A DNA stretch of 64,000 nt from Janibacter sp. Soil728 (lineage in GTDB: Bacteria; Actinomycetota; Actinomycetes; Actinomycetales; Dermatophilaceae): the NCBI RefSeq assembly GCF_001428305.1, contig NZ_LMRZ01000001.1, positions 744,289 to 808,288 of the forward strand, given 5' to 3'. Below the pieces are notes generated by a model. That model made no database searches. It was not told where the DNA came from and was given only the letters and a program-made list of their open reading frames with translations. This document shows, one piece after another, positions 40,610 through 49,433 of this stretch. The first letter of the stretch is position 1, and every line of letters starts with the position of its first letter. The position numbers and the translations under genes were made by a program.

Positions 40610-42320
40610 GGTGGCTCGCTCCTTCCTTCTCGATCGTCACGATGCGGTCCATGCGGTCCAGGCCGACCCCGTGGTGGGTCACCATGATCACCGACCGGTC
40701 GCCGGCGTGCTGCAGCAGGTCGGTGATGACGGCCTCGGCGGTCGGGTGGTCGAGGTGCGCGACCGGCTCGTCGAGCAGGATCACCGGCCGTCCGCTGGCG
40801 ATCGCGCGGGCGATGGACAGCCGGGCCCGCTCGCCCCCCGAGATGCCCAGGCCGCCAGACCCCAGACGACTGTCGAGACCGTGTGGGAGTCCGGCGAACC
40901 ACGTGCCCAGCCCCGCCCGACGAAGGGAGTCGACCAGCCCCTCGTCGTCGGCCTCCGGTGCGGCGAGGGCCAGGTTGGCGCGCAGGGTCGCGGCGAGGAC
41001 GTGCGGCTCGTCGTCCACGATGGCGAAGAGCGCACGCACGTCGGTCAGGTCGCGGTCGGTGACGTCGGTGCCGTCGATCGTGTAGCTCCCACCGCTCGGG
41101 TCGAGGTGCCGGGCGAGGACGGCGAGGGCGGTCGACTTGCCGCTGCCGTTGGGGCCGACGAGCGCGATCCGGGCGCCCGGATCGACGGCCAGGTCGAGGG
41201 GGCCGAGGTCGGTGCGCCCGGGGAGCCAGCCGGCGGTGAGGCCGCGCAGCTCCAGCCGCGGCGCGTGGTCCAGACCCTGCATTGCCCTAGGGCAATGCAC
41301 ACCTGGCGAGGCCGAAGGGGGGATCCCCCCGGCTACTCCGTGGGCGACGGCCAGCTCCTGGTCGAGCAGCTCGTCAAGGCGCTGCTGGCAGGCGCGGGCC
41401 CGGGCGTGGGCGCGGGTGGCGTCGGTGAGGACTCCGAGGGTTTCGCCGGTCGCGACGGGGGCGAGGACGAGCAGGGCCATGACGGGGGTGCTCGCGCCGG
41501 AGGTGGCGGCGAGGGCTGCAGAGACGAGAGCGCCGACGCCGGTGATGATGAGCACCGCTGCGGCAGAGATGGATCGGCCGCGCGCCTGGCGAGTGACTGT
41601 GGCATGCAGCGTGTCGTGGGCGGTGGTCAACCACCCGGTGGCCGTCGCCGTGCCCCCGATGGAGCGCAGCTCGTCTGCGTGGTCGGCGCTCAGCTGGGCG
41701 ATGCGGGCGACCTCGGCGCGGGCCGCGAGCACCTCGGTCTGTGCGTGTGACTCGAGGCGGTCGGCGAAGGCGGCGACCACGGCGGTGGCGGCGAGCATGC
41801 CTGCGATGACCAGACCGACCCTCGGGTCGACGAGCGCGGTGAGGGCGGCGGAGGTGATGCCGGCGAGGAGTGCGGCGATCGCCGGGACCGTGACCCTGAC
41901 CGATGCTTCGACGACGTCGGTCAGGTCGTCGACGACGCCGGTGAGCAGGTCGGCGCGGCCACGGGAGCCGAGCCTGGCCGGGGTGAGGGGGACGAGGGCG
42001 GCATAGGTCCGGGTGCGCCGCTCGGCGAGGTCGCCGAGGGCGACGTCGTGGCTGCGCAGGCGCTCCCAGTAGCGGAAGAGGGGACGTGCGAGACCGAAGG
42101 TGCGCACGGCGACGATCGTCGTCAGCAGCAGCATGATCTGCGGGCGCTGGTCGGCGCGGACGATGAGCCAGCCCGAGGTCGTCGTCAGGGCGATGCCTGA
42201 GGCGGTCGCGATCCCACCGAGAAGACCGGCCATGATCAGCCCGCGGCTGAGTCCCAGAAGCCGCATCTCCTTGAGGTCGTGCGCACCCGGACGCATCTCC
42301 TTGAGGTCGTGCGCACTCAT
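40584..42320 (-). CDS. cydC: Thiol reductant ABC exporter subunit CydC, with repeat-derived segments
   Basis: Half of the CydDC heterodimer that exports cysteine/glutathione and is needed for bd oxidase maturation. 578 residues: a six-helix membrane domain (about 22-310), then an ATPase domain with Walker A GPNGSGKST (about 388), signature LGISGGERARLS and Walker B VILLDEP. The first 20 residues are two family D repeat units (AHDLKEMR twice), and GVHCPRAMQ (about 340-348) is a family A palindrome in the inter-domain linker. The ATG overlaps the cydD stop by four bases. Confidence 0.9.
   Translation of the reverse strand: MSAHDLKEMRPGAHDLKEMRLLGLSRGLIMAGLLGGIATASGIALTTTSGWLIVRADQRPQIMLLLTTIVAVRTFGLARPLFRYWERLRSHDVALGDLAERRTRTYAALVPLTPARLGSRGRADLLTGVVDDLTDVVEASVRVTVPAIAALLAGITSAALTALVDPRVGLVIAGMLAATAVVAAFADRLESHAQTEVLAARAEVARIAQLSADHADELRSIGGTATATGWLTTAHDTLHATVTRQARGRSISAAAVLIITGVGALVSAALAATSGASTPVMALLVLAPVATGETLGVLTDATRAHARARACQQRLDELLDQELAVAHGVAGGIPPSASPGVHCPRAMQGLDHAPRLELRGLTAGWLPGRTDLGPLDLAVDPGARIALVGPNGSGKSTALAVLARHLDPSGGSYTIDGTDVTDRDLTDVRALFAIVDDEPHVLAATLRANLALAAPEADDEGLVDSLRRAGLGTWFAGLPHGLDSRLGSGGLGISGGERARLSIARAIASGRPVILLDEPVAHLDHPTAEAVITDLLQHAGDRSVIMVTHHGVGLDRMDRIVTIEKEGASHRAHQSIAG
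41278..41299. repeat. Family A palindrome inside cydC linker
   Basis: T-GCATTGCCCTAGGGCAATGC-A, a perfect palindrome read in frame as HCPRAMQ on the gene's strand. Eighteen bases further on, a GGGGGGATCCCCCC palindrome (41317-41330) follows in the same linker. Confidence 0.9.
42261..42317. repeat. Family D repeats, two tandem units forming the cydC N-terminus
   Basis: Two 27-base units at 42261-42287 and 42291-42317, period 30, each with CATCTCCTTGAGGTCGTG. Read from the minus strand they encode AHDLKEMR twice. The same core occurs at 33548 outside any gene. Confidence 0.9.
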
Positions 42321-44038
42321 CGGGTCACCGCCTGCTGGCCGAGGCGGACGTGGTGGTTGGCCCGAGCCGCGAGGTCGGGCTGGTGGCTGACCGCGATGAC
42401 CGTGCGGGTGGCGGCGAGGCGGGTGATGGTGTCTCCGATCGTGGCCGCCGACTCCGGGTCGACGTGGGCGGTCGGTTCGTCGAGCAGGACCACGGGCGAA
42501 GGGGAGAGCAGCGCCCGGGCGAGGACGAGCCGGGCGCGCTGGCCGGCTGACAGTCCGAAGCCGTCGTCGCCGAGGGGGCTGTCGACGCCCAGGGGGAGCG
42601 TGGCGATGGCCTCATGGAGTCCGACCTCGCGCAGCGCCTGCCAGACATCGGTGGACTCGGCCGGGCCGGCGATCGTCAGGTTGGCGCGCAGGGTGCCGGC
42701 GCCGAGGAAGGGGCGCTGCGTCACCAGGTGCACCTCGGGTGCGCTGACCTCTCCACGGTCGGGTCGGCGGATACCGGCGATGACCTCGAGCAGGGTGGTC
42801 TTGCCGCACCCCGACGGCCCGGTGATGACGGTCAGCCCGCGGCCGGCGACGAGGTCGACGCCCGCCAGGACCGTCCGCTCCGTGCCGGGATAGCTGTAGT
42901 CCACCCCGGCGAGCGAGACGGTGCCGGGCAGGCCGAAGGGGGCACCCCCCTTCGCTCCCTGCATTGCCATAGGGGAATGCACGTTCTCTTGCATTGCCAT
43001 AGGGGAATGCACGTCTTCTTGCATTGCCATAGGGGAATGCGCGTCTTCCTGCATTGCCATAGGGGAATGCGGGTCGAGGTCGGCAAGGATCTCGTCGAGG
43101 GCGGCGGCCCCGTCTGCGGCGGAGTGGAACTCGGTGCCCACCCGGCGGATCGGCCAGTACGCCTCGGGCGCGAGCAGGATCGCGGTGAGCCCGATGAGCA
43201 GGTCCATCGACCCGGTGGTCAGGCGCAGGCCGACGACCACGGCGACGATCGCGACCGAGATCGTCGCGAGCAGCTCGAGGGCCGCAGCGGACATGAAGGC
43301 GAGTCGCAGCGTGCGCATCGTCGCCCGGCGATGACGCTGGCTGACCTCGCCGATGACCTCGACCTGGCGCTCGGCCCGGCCGTAGCTGACGAGCGTCGGC
43401 AGTCCGCGCATGACGTCGAGGAAGTGACCCGACAGATCGCGAAGGGAGTCCCACCGCCGCTCCGTGTCCTCTTGCGTCGTCGCCCCGATGAGTGCGGCAA
43501 AGAGCGGGAGGAGCGGCACGGTGAGGATCACGACGAGCGCGCTCGGCCAGTCCACGACGAGCAGGCAGGCGATGGCCAGCGGCGGGACCACGGCGGCCGA
43601 GACGAGCGCCGGCAGGTACTTCGCGACATAGGGCTCGACCGCACTCGTGCCCTGCGTCGCGAGGGTGAGCGCCCTGTCGCGAGAGGGCGGTGTCCTGAGG
43701 TGCGACGAAGGAGCCTCGAAGGGGCGTTGGTGGATCGTGCGCTGTGACCACGCCGCGATCAGCTGCTCGCGCAGGTGGGTTGCCACCACCGTGCCGGCGC
43801 GGGCCGCGATGGCTTCCGAGGCCGCCCCGAGCAGGGCGCGCACCGCGAAGAGGCCACCCGTCCAGACCATCGGTGCGACCAGGTCCTGGCCGCGCACCAC
43901 GGACACCACGAGGACCGCCAGGGCGAAGGCGGTCCCGATCGTCGCTATCCCTTGGGCCACACCGATGCCCGCGAGGGCCGCGACCGGCCTGCGGGTGGCT
44001 GGGACCACCCGCAGGATGCGCGGATCGAAGGGCCTCAT
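42317..44038 (-). CDS. cydD: Thiol reductant ABC exporter subunit CydD, with in-frame repeat array
   Basis: 573 residues: a six-helix membrane domain (about 10-310), then an ATPase domain with Walker A GPSGCGKTT (about 407), signature FGLSAGQRARLV and Walker B VVLLDEPTAHVD. Residues about 322-360 are four 10-residue units (HSPMAMQED and variants) coded by a tandem family A array, followed by a CGAAGGGGG/CCCCCTTCG hairpin. ATG 44038 is two bases after the cydB stop. Confidence 0.9.
   Translation of the reverse strand: MRPFDPRILRVVPATRRPVAALAGIGVAQGIATIGTAFALAVLVVSVVRGQDLVAPMVWTGGLFAVRALLGAASEAIAARAGTVVATHLREQLIAAWSQRTIHQRPFEAPSSHLRTPPSRDRALTLATQGTSAVEPYVAKYLPALVSAAVVPPLAIACLLVVDWPSALVVILTVPLLPLFAALIGATTQEDTERRWDSLRDLSGHFLDVMRGLPTLVSYGRAERQVEVIGEVSQRHRRATMRTLRLAFMSAAALELLATISVAIVAVVVGLRLTTGSMDLLIGLTAILLAPEAYWPIRRVGTEFHSAADGAAALDEILADLDPHSPMAMQEDAHSPMAMQEDVHSPMAMQENVHSPMAMQGAKGGAPFGLPGTVSLAGVDYSYPGTERTVLAGVDLVAGRGLTVITGPSGCGKTTLLEVIAGIRRPDRGEVSAPEVHLVTQRPFLGAGTLRANLTIAGPAESTDVWQALREVGLHEAIATLPLGVDSPLGDDGFGLSAGQRARLVLARALLSPSPVVLLDEPTAHVDPESAATIGDTITRLAATRTVIAVSHQPDLAARANHHVRLGQQAVTR
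42960..43071. repeat. Four-copy family A tandem array in cydD
   Basis: Four units of GCATTGCCATAGGGGAATGC (at 42960, 42990, 43020, 43050) at a 30-base period, so each adds ten residues without breaking the frame. The eight-base joins (ACGTTCTCT, ACGTCTTCT and similar) are nearly identical. Confidence 0.95.
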
Positions 44039-44040
44039 CG

Positions 44041-45147
44041 TCAGTGCGCCTCCGCCGACGCCTGCGCGCCGGCCTCGGCCTCGGCGTCGGCCTTGACGTC
44101 GGCCTTGACCGCGTGCCGCTGCGGCAGGTGCTCCACCGACAGCCGACGGCGGAAGATCCAGTAGCTCCAGAGCGTGTACCCGATCATGATCGGGGTGAAG
44201 ACCGCCGCCGCCCACGTCATGATCGTGAGCGTCATCGGTGAGCTGGCCGCGGCGGCGAGGGTGAGGTCCGCGCTGTCCCCACGGCCGTTGATGGCATTGG
44301 GCGAGAGCATGAGGAAGTAGCTGACCACCGTCAGGCCGATCGTCGCGGAGGTGCCGATGAAGGCCCGGCCTTCCGCTCCCTTCGCATTGGCGGCGATCGC
44401 AGCGAGAAGGGCGACGGCAGCGACGGCCATGACCACCCACGCGGCAGGCGTGCCGCGCTGCATCCCGAGCGAGACGAAGAGAGTGACGGCCAGGACGGCC
44501 GAGACCAGGCCGGCTGTGGTCGCGATGCGCCGGGCCTGCTCGCGGATCTCACCGGTGGTCTTCAGCGCGAGGAAGTGCGCGCCGTGGGCCAGGCAGAGGA
44601 CGGTGACGGTGAGCCCGCCGAGCAGCGCGACCGGCGTGAGCAGGCTGAGCAGCGACCCGTCGAACTCGGTGTACTTCGTCGTGCCCATGGTGTGCTCGGT
44701 CATCGGCAGTCCGGCCACGAGGTTGGTCAGCGCGACACCGACGAGGAAGGGGGCGATGAAGGACCCGCCGACGATCGCCAGGTCCCAGCGGCGCACCCAC
44801 AGCCGATCGGTGCGCTTGTGCCGGTACTCCAACCCCATGTTGCGCAGGATGAGCGTGACGAGCAGGAGCAGCAGCGCCAGGTACATGCCGGAGAACATCG
44901 TGGCGTACCAGTGGGGGAAGGCGGCGAAGGTCGCGCCGCCCGCGGTGAGCAGCCACACCTCGTTGCCGTCCCAGTGCGGGCCGATGGTCGTGAGCATCGT
45001 GCGGCGCTTGTCGTCGCGCTCCACCTCGCTGCCCTTGCCCTCGAGCACCGGCAGCAGCATCCCGACACCGAAGTCGAAGCCTTCGAGGACGAGGTAGCCG
45101 GTCCACAGGACGGCCAGCAGGACGAACCAGACGGTGATGAGATCCAT
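44041..45147 (-). CDS. cydB: Cytochrome bd ubiquinol oxidase subunit II
   Basis: Membrane subunit of bd quinol oxidase, which reduces oxygen with high affinity. 368 residues, about eight helices; GFDFGVG and GPHWDGNEVWLLTAGG are family landmarks. The C-terminal 20 residues are a charged Ala/Asp/Glu/Lys tail not typical of the family. Fifteen bases after cydA, two before cydD. Confidence 0.95.
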   Translation of the reverse strand: MDLITVWFVLLAVLWTGYLVLEGFDFGVGMLLPVLEGKGSEVERDDKRRTMLTTIGPHWDGNEVWLLTAGGATFAAFPHWYATMFSGMYLALLLLLVTLILRNMGLEYRHKRTDRLWVRRWDLAIVGGSFIAPFLVGVALTNLVAGLPMTEHTMGTTKYTEFDGSLLSLLTPVALLGGLTVTVLCLAHGAHFLALKTTGEIREQARRIATTAGLVSAVLAVTLFVSLGMQRGTPAAWVVMAVAAVALLAAIAANAKGAEGRAFIGTSATIGLTVVSYFLMLSPNAINGRGDSADLTLAAAASSPMTLTIMTWAAAVFTPIMIGYTLWSYWIFRRRLSVEHLPQRHAVKADVKADAEAEAGAQASAEAH

Positions 45148-45162
45148 GTCAGTGCTCCCCGA

Positions 45163-46602
45163 TCAGTACGAGAACTCGAGCGGCTGGTCGTCCTCGACGA
45201 GACGCGGGGCCTCGAAGGGTTCGGCGCCGCGGCGGATGTAGTCGAGCAGGAGGCGGACCTCGACGACGGCGAGCCCGCCGTAGAGGGCCGTGAAGACGAG
45301 CATCGAGGTCCACACGTCGGCGGTCCCCACGCTCGGGGAGACCGCGGTGTGTGTCGCCATCTCGCCGAAGACGACCCAGGGCTGGCGGCCGACCTCGGTG
45401 AAGATCCAGCCGAAGCTGTGGCCCAGCACGGTCGCGATCGGGGTGAGCACGATGAGCCCGAAGACCCACCGCTGCATGGGGATCCGGTCCTTGCGCGTCG
45501 CCCAGAGGACCCAGGCGCCGACGGCCATGGCGAAGAAGCCCGTGGCCATCATCAGGCGGAAGTTCCAGTAGGTCATCGCGATCGGCGGGACGTAGGTGTC
45601 TGCCTGCGTCAGCTCGCCGTCGCCGAAGCTCTCGCGGTACTCCGCCTCGAGGTCGGCGATGCCGCGCACCTGCCCGTCGAAGCTGCCGGTGCCCAGGAAG
45701 GAGAGCAGGCAGGGGATCTCGATGACGTGCTTGGGGTTCTCCCCACCGAGGCCGGCGATGGTCAGGACGGAGAAGGGGGCGCACTCACCGGCGGGCGGGG
45801 TGTCGTACAGGGCCTCGGCGGCCGCCATCTTCATCGGCTGGACCTCGGTCATCACCTTGCCCTGCAGGTCACCGCTGATGGCCACACCCATCCCCGCGAC
45901 GAGGACGACGACGGCACCCAAGCGGGCCGCGTGGCGGTACATCCTGCGATCGGCGGAGGGACCTCCCTTCGCCGTGCCCTGGCGCAGCTTGTGCAGGCCG
46001 ACGGCCATGACGAGGGCGCCACCGACGAGGTAGCAGGCGGTGATGACGTGGGGGAAGGCGACGAGTTGGACCGGGTTGGTGAGCACCGCCCAGAAGTCGG
46101 CCATCTCGGCACGCCCGGTCACCGGGTTGATCCGGTAGCCGACGGGGTGCTGCATGAAGGAGTTGGCGGCGAGGATGAAGTAGGCCGACAGCAGGGTGCC
46201 GATGTGCACGATCCACATGGTCGCCGCGTGCAGCCGCTCGGGGATGCGACCCCAGCCGAAGATCCACAGGCCGAGGAAGGTCGACTCGAGGAAGAAGGCG
46301 AGCAGCGCCTCGAGGGCGAGCGGTGCGCCGAAGATGTCGCCGACGAAGCGGGAGTAGGTCGACCAGTTCATCCCGAACTGGAACTCCTGGACGATGCCCG
46401 TGACGAGCCCGAGCGCGAAGTTGATCGTGAAGAGCTTGCCGAGGAACTTCGCCATCCGCAGGTGGTCCTCGTTGCGCGTGCGGATCCACCGTGAGTGGTA
46501 CCAGGCGACGATGGCCGACAGCCCGATCGTGACCGGCACGAAGAAGAAGTGGTACACGGTGGTGATCGCGAACTGCCACCGAGCGAGATCGAGCACGTCC
46601 AT
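45163..46602 (-). CDS. cydA: Cytochrome bd ubiquinol oxidase subunit I
   Basis: Haem-bearing subunit. 479 residues; ARWQFAITTVYHFFFVPVTIGL holds the haem b595 His, GRIPERLH is the helix-end landmark, and GEMATHTAV near the C-terminus is typical of the short Q-loop form. The ATG at 46602 has TAGGAG upstream. A large inverted repeat overlaps the ribosome-binding site region, so expression is probably regulated there. It leads the cydABDC-blaI-M56 unit. Confidence 0.95.
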   Translation of the reverse strand: MDVLDLARWQFAITTVYHFFFVPVTIGLSAIVAWYHSRWIRTRNEDHLRMAKFLGKLFTINFALGLVTGIVQEFQFGMNWSTYSRFVGDIFGAPLALEALLAFFLESTFLGLWIFGWGRIPERLHAATMWIVHIGTLLSAYFILAANSFMQHPVGYRINPVTGRAEMADFWAVLTNPVQLVAFPHVITACYLVGGALVMAVGLHKLRQGTAKGGPSADRRMYRHAARLGAVVVLVAGMGVAISGDLQGKVMTEVQPMKMAAAEALYDTPPAGECAPFSVLTIAGLGGENPKHVIEIPCLLSFLGTGSFDGQVRGIADLEAEYRESFGDGELTQADTYVPPIAMTYWNFRLMMATGFFAMAVGAWVLWATRKDRIPMQRWVFGLIVLTPIATVLGHSFGWIFTEVGRQPWVVFGEMATHTAVSPSVGTADVWTSMLVFTALYGGLAVVEVRLLLDYIRRGAEPFEAPRLVEDDQPLEFSY

Positions 46603-46610
46603 CGTATCTC

Positions 46611-46641
46611 CTACGACGTCTAGTACTACATGACGTCGTAG
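46611..46641. promoter_or_regulatory. Inverted repeat at the cydA start, candidate operator
   Basis: Arms CTACGACGTC (46611-46620) and GACGTCGTAG (46632-46641) around TAGTACTACAT. The centre also holds the palindrome TAGTACTA (46621-46628). It ends about nine bases before the cydA start. TACTACA resembles half-sites of BlaI/MecI operators, and blaI is encoded at the end of the same unit. Confidence 0.7.
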
Positions 46642-46683
46642 ACGCTACTCCGGTCCGCGGTGGCTGCCAAACCGGATGGTGCC

Positions 46684-46723
46684 CGCTCCCTGAGGAGCTT
46701 GCGCAGCAAGCGTCTCGAAGGGA
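46684..46723. repeat. Family B interspersed repeat downstream of the MFS gene
   Basis: CGCTCCCTGAGGAGCTTGCG, then CAGCAAGCGTCTCGAAGGGA: outer arms TCCCT/AGGGA and inner GCTTGC/GCAAGC. It lies eight bases after the MFS stop. Confidence 0.85.
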
Positions 46724-46730
46724 TCGCTGC

Positions 46731-48002
46731 TCAGGCCCTCGCCACCCGGTACCGCACGAAGGCCGGGCTCACCGCGGTCGCGACGAGCGTCAGCACGATG
46801 ACCAGGACACCACCGCCGATCGTCGTCACTGCCGTGCCGAGCTCGCCGGCGACCAGCCCGTGGAGGACATCGGCGACTCGTGGACCGCCAGCGACGATGA
46901 CGATGAAGACGCCCTGCAGGCGGCCGCGCATCGCGTCGGTCGCGGCCGTCATGAGCATCGTCGAGCGGAAGGCCGCCGAGACCGTGTCCGCAGCGCCGCC
47001 GATCGCGAAGAAGACGCAGGCGATCCCCAGCCACGGCACGAGCAGCCCGTCCGCGAAGGCGATCGCGACACCGAAGCCGACGATCGCCCCACCCCACACG
47101 AGGATCGCGGCGGTGACCGCGAGGCCCTGCCGCTCCACCCGCGAGACCCATCCCGACACCACGCCGCCGAGGAAGGCGCCGATCGGCATGGCGGCGAAGA
47201 GCAGGGCGAAGGCCAGACCACCCTCGGCCGGCCCGCCGAAGTCGACGTGCGCCATCTCGGGGATGAGCGCGCGCGGCATGCCGAAGACCATCGCGATCAG
47301 GTCGACGACGAAGGACATGAGCAGCACCGGCTGGGTCGCGAGGTAGACGAAGCCGTCGATGACCGAGCGCAGGCCGGGGGAGGAGCCGGCGATGACCGTG
47401 ACCGGCAGCGGGGGAAGGGAGATGACCGCCCAGAGCGTCGCGAAGAGGAAGAGGGTGTCGACGAGGTAGAGCCACGAGAACCCGAGAAGGGGGATGAGTG
47501 CGCCGCCGATGAGCGGCCCGGCGATCGCGCCGCCGGTGAAGACGGTCATGTTGAGCGTGTTGGCCGCGGGCAGCAGGTTGGCCGGCACGATCCGGGGGAG
47601 GACGGCCGAGCGAGTGGGCTGGTTGACCCCGAAGAAGGCCTGCTGCATCGAGAAGATCGCCAGCAGCAGCCAGACATTGGTGTTGCCGAGTGCCGCCTGG
47701 ACGAAGAAGATCGCCGAGGTGAGGATCAGGCCCCACGTCGTGACCGTCAGCAGCCGCCGCCGGTCGAAGTGGTCGGCCAGCGACCCGCCGTAGAGGCCGA
47801 AGATCACCAGTGGCACGAGGCCGAAGAGGCCGGTCAGCCCGACATAGGCGCTCGACCCGGTCATCGAGTAGATCTGGGCCGGGACGGTCACGACCGTCAG
47901 CTGTGCCCCGATGACCGTGACGATCTGGGCGGTGAAGAGACGTCGGTAGGCCGGAACCTTCAGAGGGCGAGTGTCGGCCAGCAGGCCCCGGAGGCGACGC
48001 AC
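46731..48002 (-). CDS. MFS transporter (EntS-like)
   Basis: 423 residues, 12 helices with the motif A region GGSLADHFDRRR and PTRSAVLPRIVP typical of the EntS/MFS_3 group, some of which export siderophores or macrolides. Substrate unknown. Start is GTG 48002; no close ribosome-binding site is seen, so another start is possible. Runs against cyd with a repeat in between. Confidence 0.82.
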   Translation of the reverse strand: MRRLRGLLADTRPLKVPAYRRLFTAQIVTVIGAQLTVVTVPAQIYSMTGSSAYVGLTGLFGLVPLVIFGLYGGSLADHFDRRRLLTVTTWGLILTSAIFFVQAALGNTNVWLLLAIFSMQQAFFGVNQPTRSAVLPRIVPANLLPAANTLNMTVFTGGAIAGPLIGGALIPLLGFSWLYLVDTLFLFATLWAVISLPPLPVTVIAGSSPGLRSVIDGFVYLATQPVLLMSFVVDLIAMVFGMPRALIPEMAHVDFGGPAEGGLAFALLFAAMPIGAFLGGVVSGWVSRVERQGLAVTAAILVWGGAIVGFGVAIAFADGLLVPWLGIACVFFAIGGAADTVSAAFRSTMLMTAATDAMRGRLQGVFIVIVAGGPRVADVLHGLVAGELGTAVTTIGGGVLVIVLTLVATAVSPAFVRYRVARA

Positions 48003-48022
48003 CGCGTCACCCTACGCCGATG

Positions 48023-48562
48023 TCAGTAGCCGGTCTGCCCGTCGACCGCCTCGCGCAGCAGGTCCATGTGGCCCAGGTGGCGGGCGTACTCCTCGATCAG
48101 ATGGGTGAGGATCCAGCGCAGGTTGAGCTGCTGGCCGCGACGCCGGCCCACCACCGCGCCGTCGAGGTCGCTCCACCCGGCCAGCGCGGCCCGTGAGGCG
48201 GCGAGCTCCTGCTCGTAGGCCTCGATCGACTCGGCCGCGTTGTCGGCGGTGGCGCCGACGAGGTCGGCGTCGCGATCCCCCTTCGTCGACCAGCGGGCGA
48301 CCACGTCCTCGCCGAGCAGCACGGTCCGCAGCCAGTAGGTCTCGACCTCGGTGAGGTGGCGCACCACCCCCGCCAGGCTCAGGGACGAAGGGGGGACCGC
48401 CCGGCTCGCGAGCTGGTCACCGCTCAGCCCGGCGACCTTGAGGAAGACCGTCTCGCGGTACAGGTCCAGCCAGTGCTCGAGGACCTCGCGCTCACCGCCC
48501 AGCATCGGGCCGTCGCTGCGGGTGTCGGGTCGCTCGCGCACGATGACGGTCGGGTCGGACAT
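48023..48562 (-). CDS. DinB-family protein (DUF664)
   Basis: 179 residues, four-helix DinB fold. The metal-triad candidates are His69 (VVRHLTEVE), His154 (LTHLIEEY) and His162 (ARHLGHMD). Relatives act as mycothiol- or bacillithiol-linked enzymes; the reaction is unknown. Separated by 20 bases from the MFS gene downstream. Confidence 0.82.
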   Translation of the reverse strand: MSDPTVIVRERPDTRSDGPMLGGEREVLEHWLDLYRETVFLKVAGLSGDQLASRAVPPSSLSLAGVVRHLTEVETYWLRTVLLGEDVVARWSTKGDRDADLVGATADNAAESIEAYEQELAASRAALAGWSDLDGAVVGRRRGQQLNLRWILTHLIEEYARHLGHMDLLREAVDGQTGY

Positions 48563-48611
48563 GCCCCCACCCTCACACAACCATCTCCCACCGAGCGGAA
48601 GGGGAAGGGCG

Positions 48612-49433
48612 TCAGACCAGGTCGGCAGCGGCCTCGGCGACCCGCTCGTGCTCGGAGCGCAGCCGCTTGAGGAAGTCGCGGGTCCGGGCGTGCTGCGGGT
48701 GGTTGATGACCTCGCTCGGCTTGCCCTGCTCGACGACGACGCCGCCGTCCATGAAGACGACCCGGTCGGCGACATCCCGCGCAAAGGCCATCTCGTGGGT
48801 CACGACGATCATCGTCATGCCCTGGCCGGCGAGGTCGCGCATGACCTCGAGGACCTCACCGACGAGCTCCGGGTCGAGCGCGGAGGTCGGCTCGTCGAAG
48901 AGCATCAGCTTGGGCTGCATCGCCAGCGCCCGCGCGATGGCGACCCGCTGCTGCTGGCCACCCGAGAGCTGGTTGGGGTAGGCGCTCGCCTTGTCGCCCA
49001 GACCGACCTTCTCCAGCAAGGCGTCGGCCTCGGTGCGCACCTCGGCCTTGCGGCGGCCCTGCACCTTGATCGGTGCCTCCATGATGTTTTCGCGAGCCGT
49101 CATGTGGGGGAAGAGGTTGAAGCGCTGGAAGACCATGCCGATCTCGCGGCGCTGGGCAGCGATCTCCTTGTCCTTCAGGCGGTGGAGCTTCGACGCCCCC
49201 GGGGATCCTTGGTCGCGGTAGCCCATGAGGTCACCGTCGACCCAGATCCTCCCCGCCTGGATGTCCTCGAGCTGGTTGATGCACCGCAGGAAGGTCGTCT
49301 TGCCCGAGCCGGACGGCCCGAGCAGGCAGACGACCTCGCCGGCCGCGACATCCATGTCGATGCCCTTGAGGACCTCGTTGCTGCCGTAGGACTTGCGGAC
49401 CTGCACCGCGTGGACGAGTGGCATGCCGCTCAC
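48612..49433 (-). CDS. Amino-acid ABC transporter ATP-binding protein
   Basis: 273 residues. Walker [11 protein letters not shown], signature [11 protein letters not shown] and Walker [15 protein letters not shown] are standard for the GlnQ/HisP group. GTG 49433 has GGAGG six bases upstream and overlaps the permease stop by four bases; ATG 49424 is the alternative. It lies after its permease and binding protein, completing the polar amino-acid importer. Confidence 0.9.
   Translation of the reverse strand: MSGMPLVHAVQVRKSYGSNEVLKGIDMDVAAGEVVCLLGPSGSGKTTFLRCINQLEDIQAGRIWVDGDLMGYRDQGSPGASKLHRLKDKEIAAQRREIGMVFQRFNLFPHMTARENIMEAPIKVQGRRKAEVRTEADALLEKVGLGDKASAYPNQLSGGQQQRVAIARALAMQPKLMLFDEPTSALDPELVGEVLEVMRDLAGQGMTMIVVTHEMAFARDVADRVVFMDGGVVVEQGKPSEVINHPQHARTRDFLKRLRSEHERVAEAAADLV

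Noticed and set aside
42960-43071. Four regular repeats as a CRISPR array
   Set aside because: The gaps are only eight bases and nearly identical, the units are in frame within cydD, and no cas gene is near.
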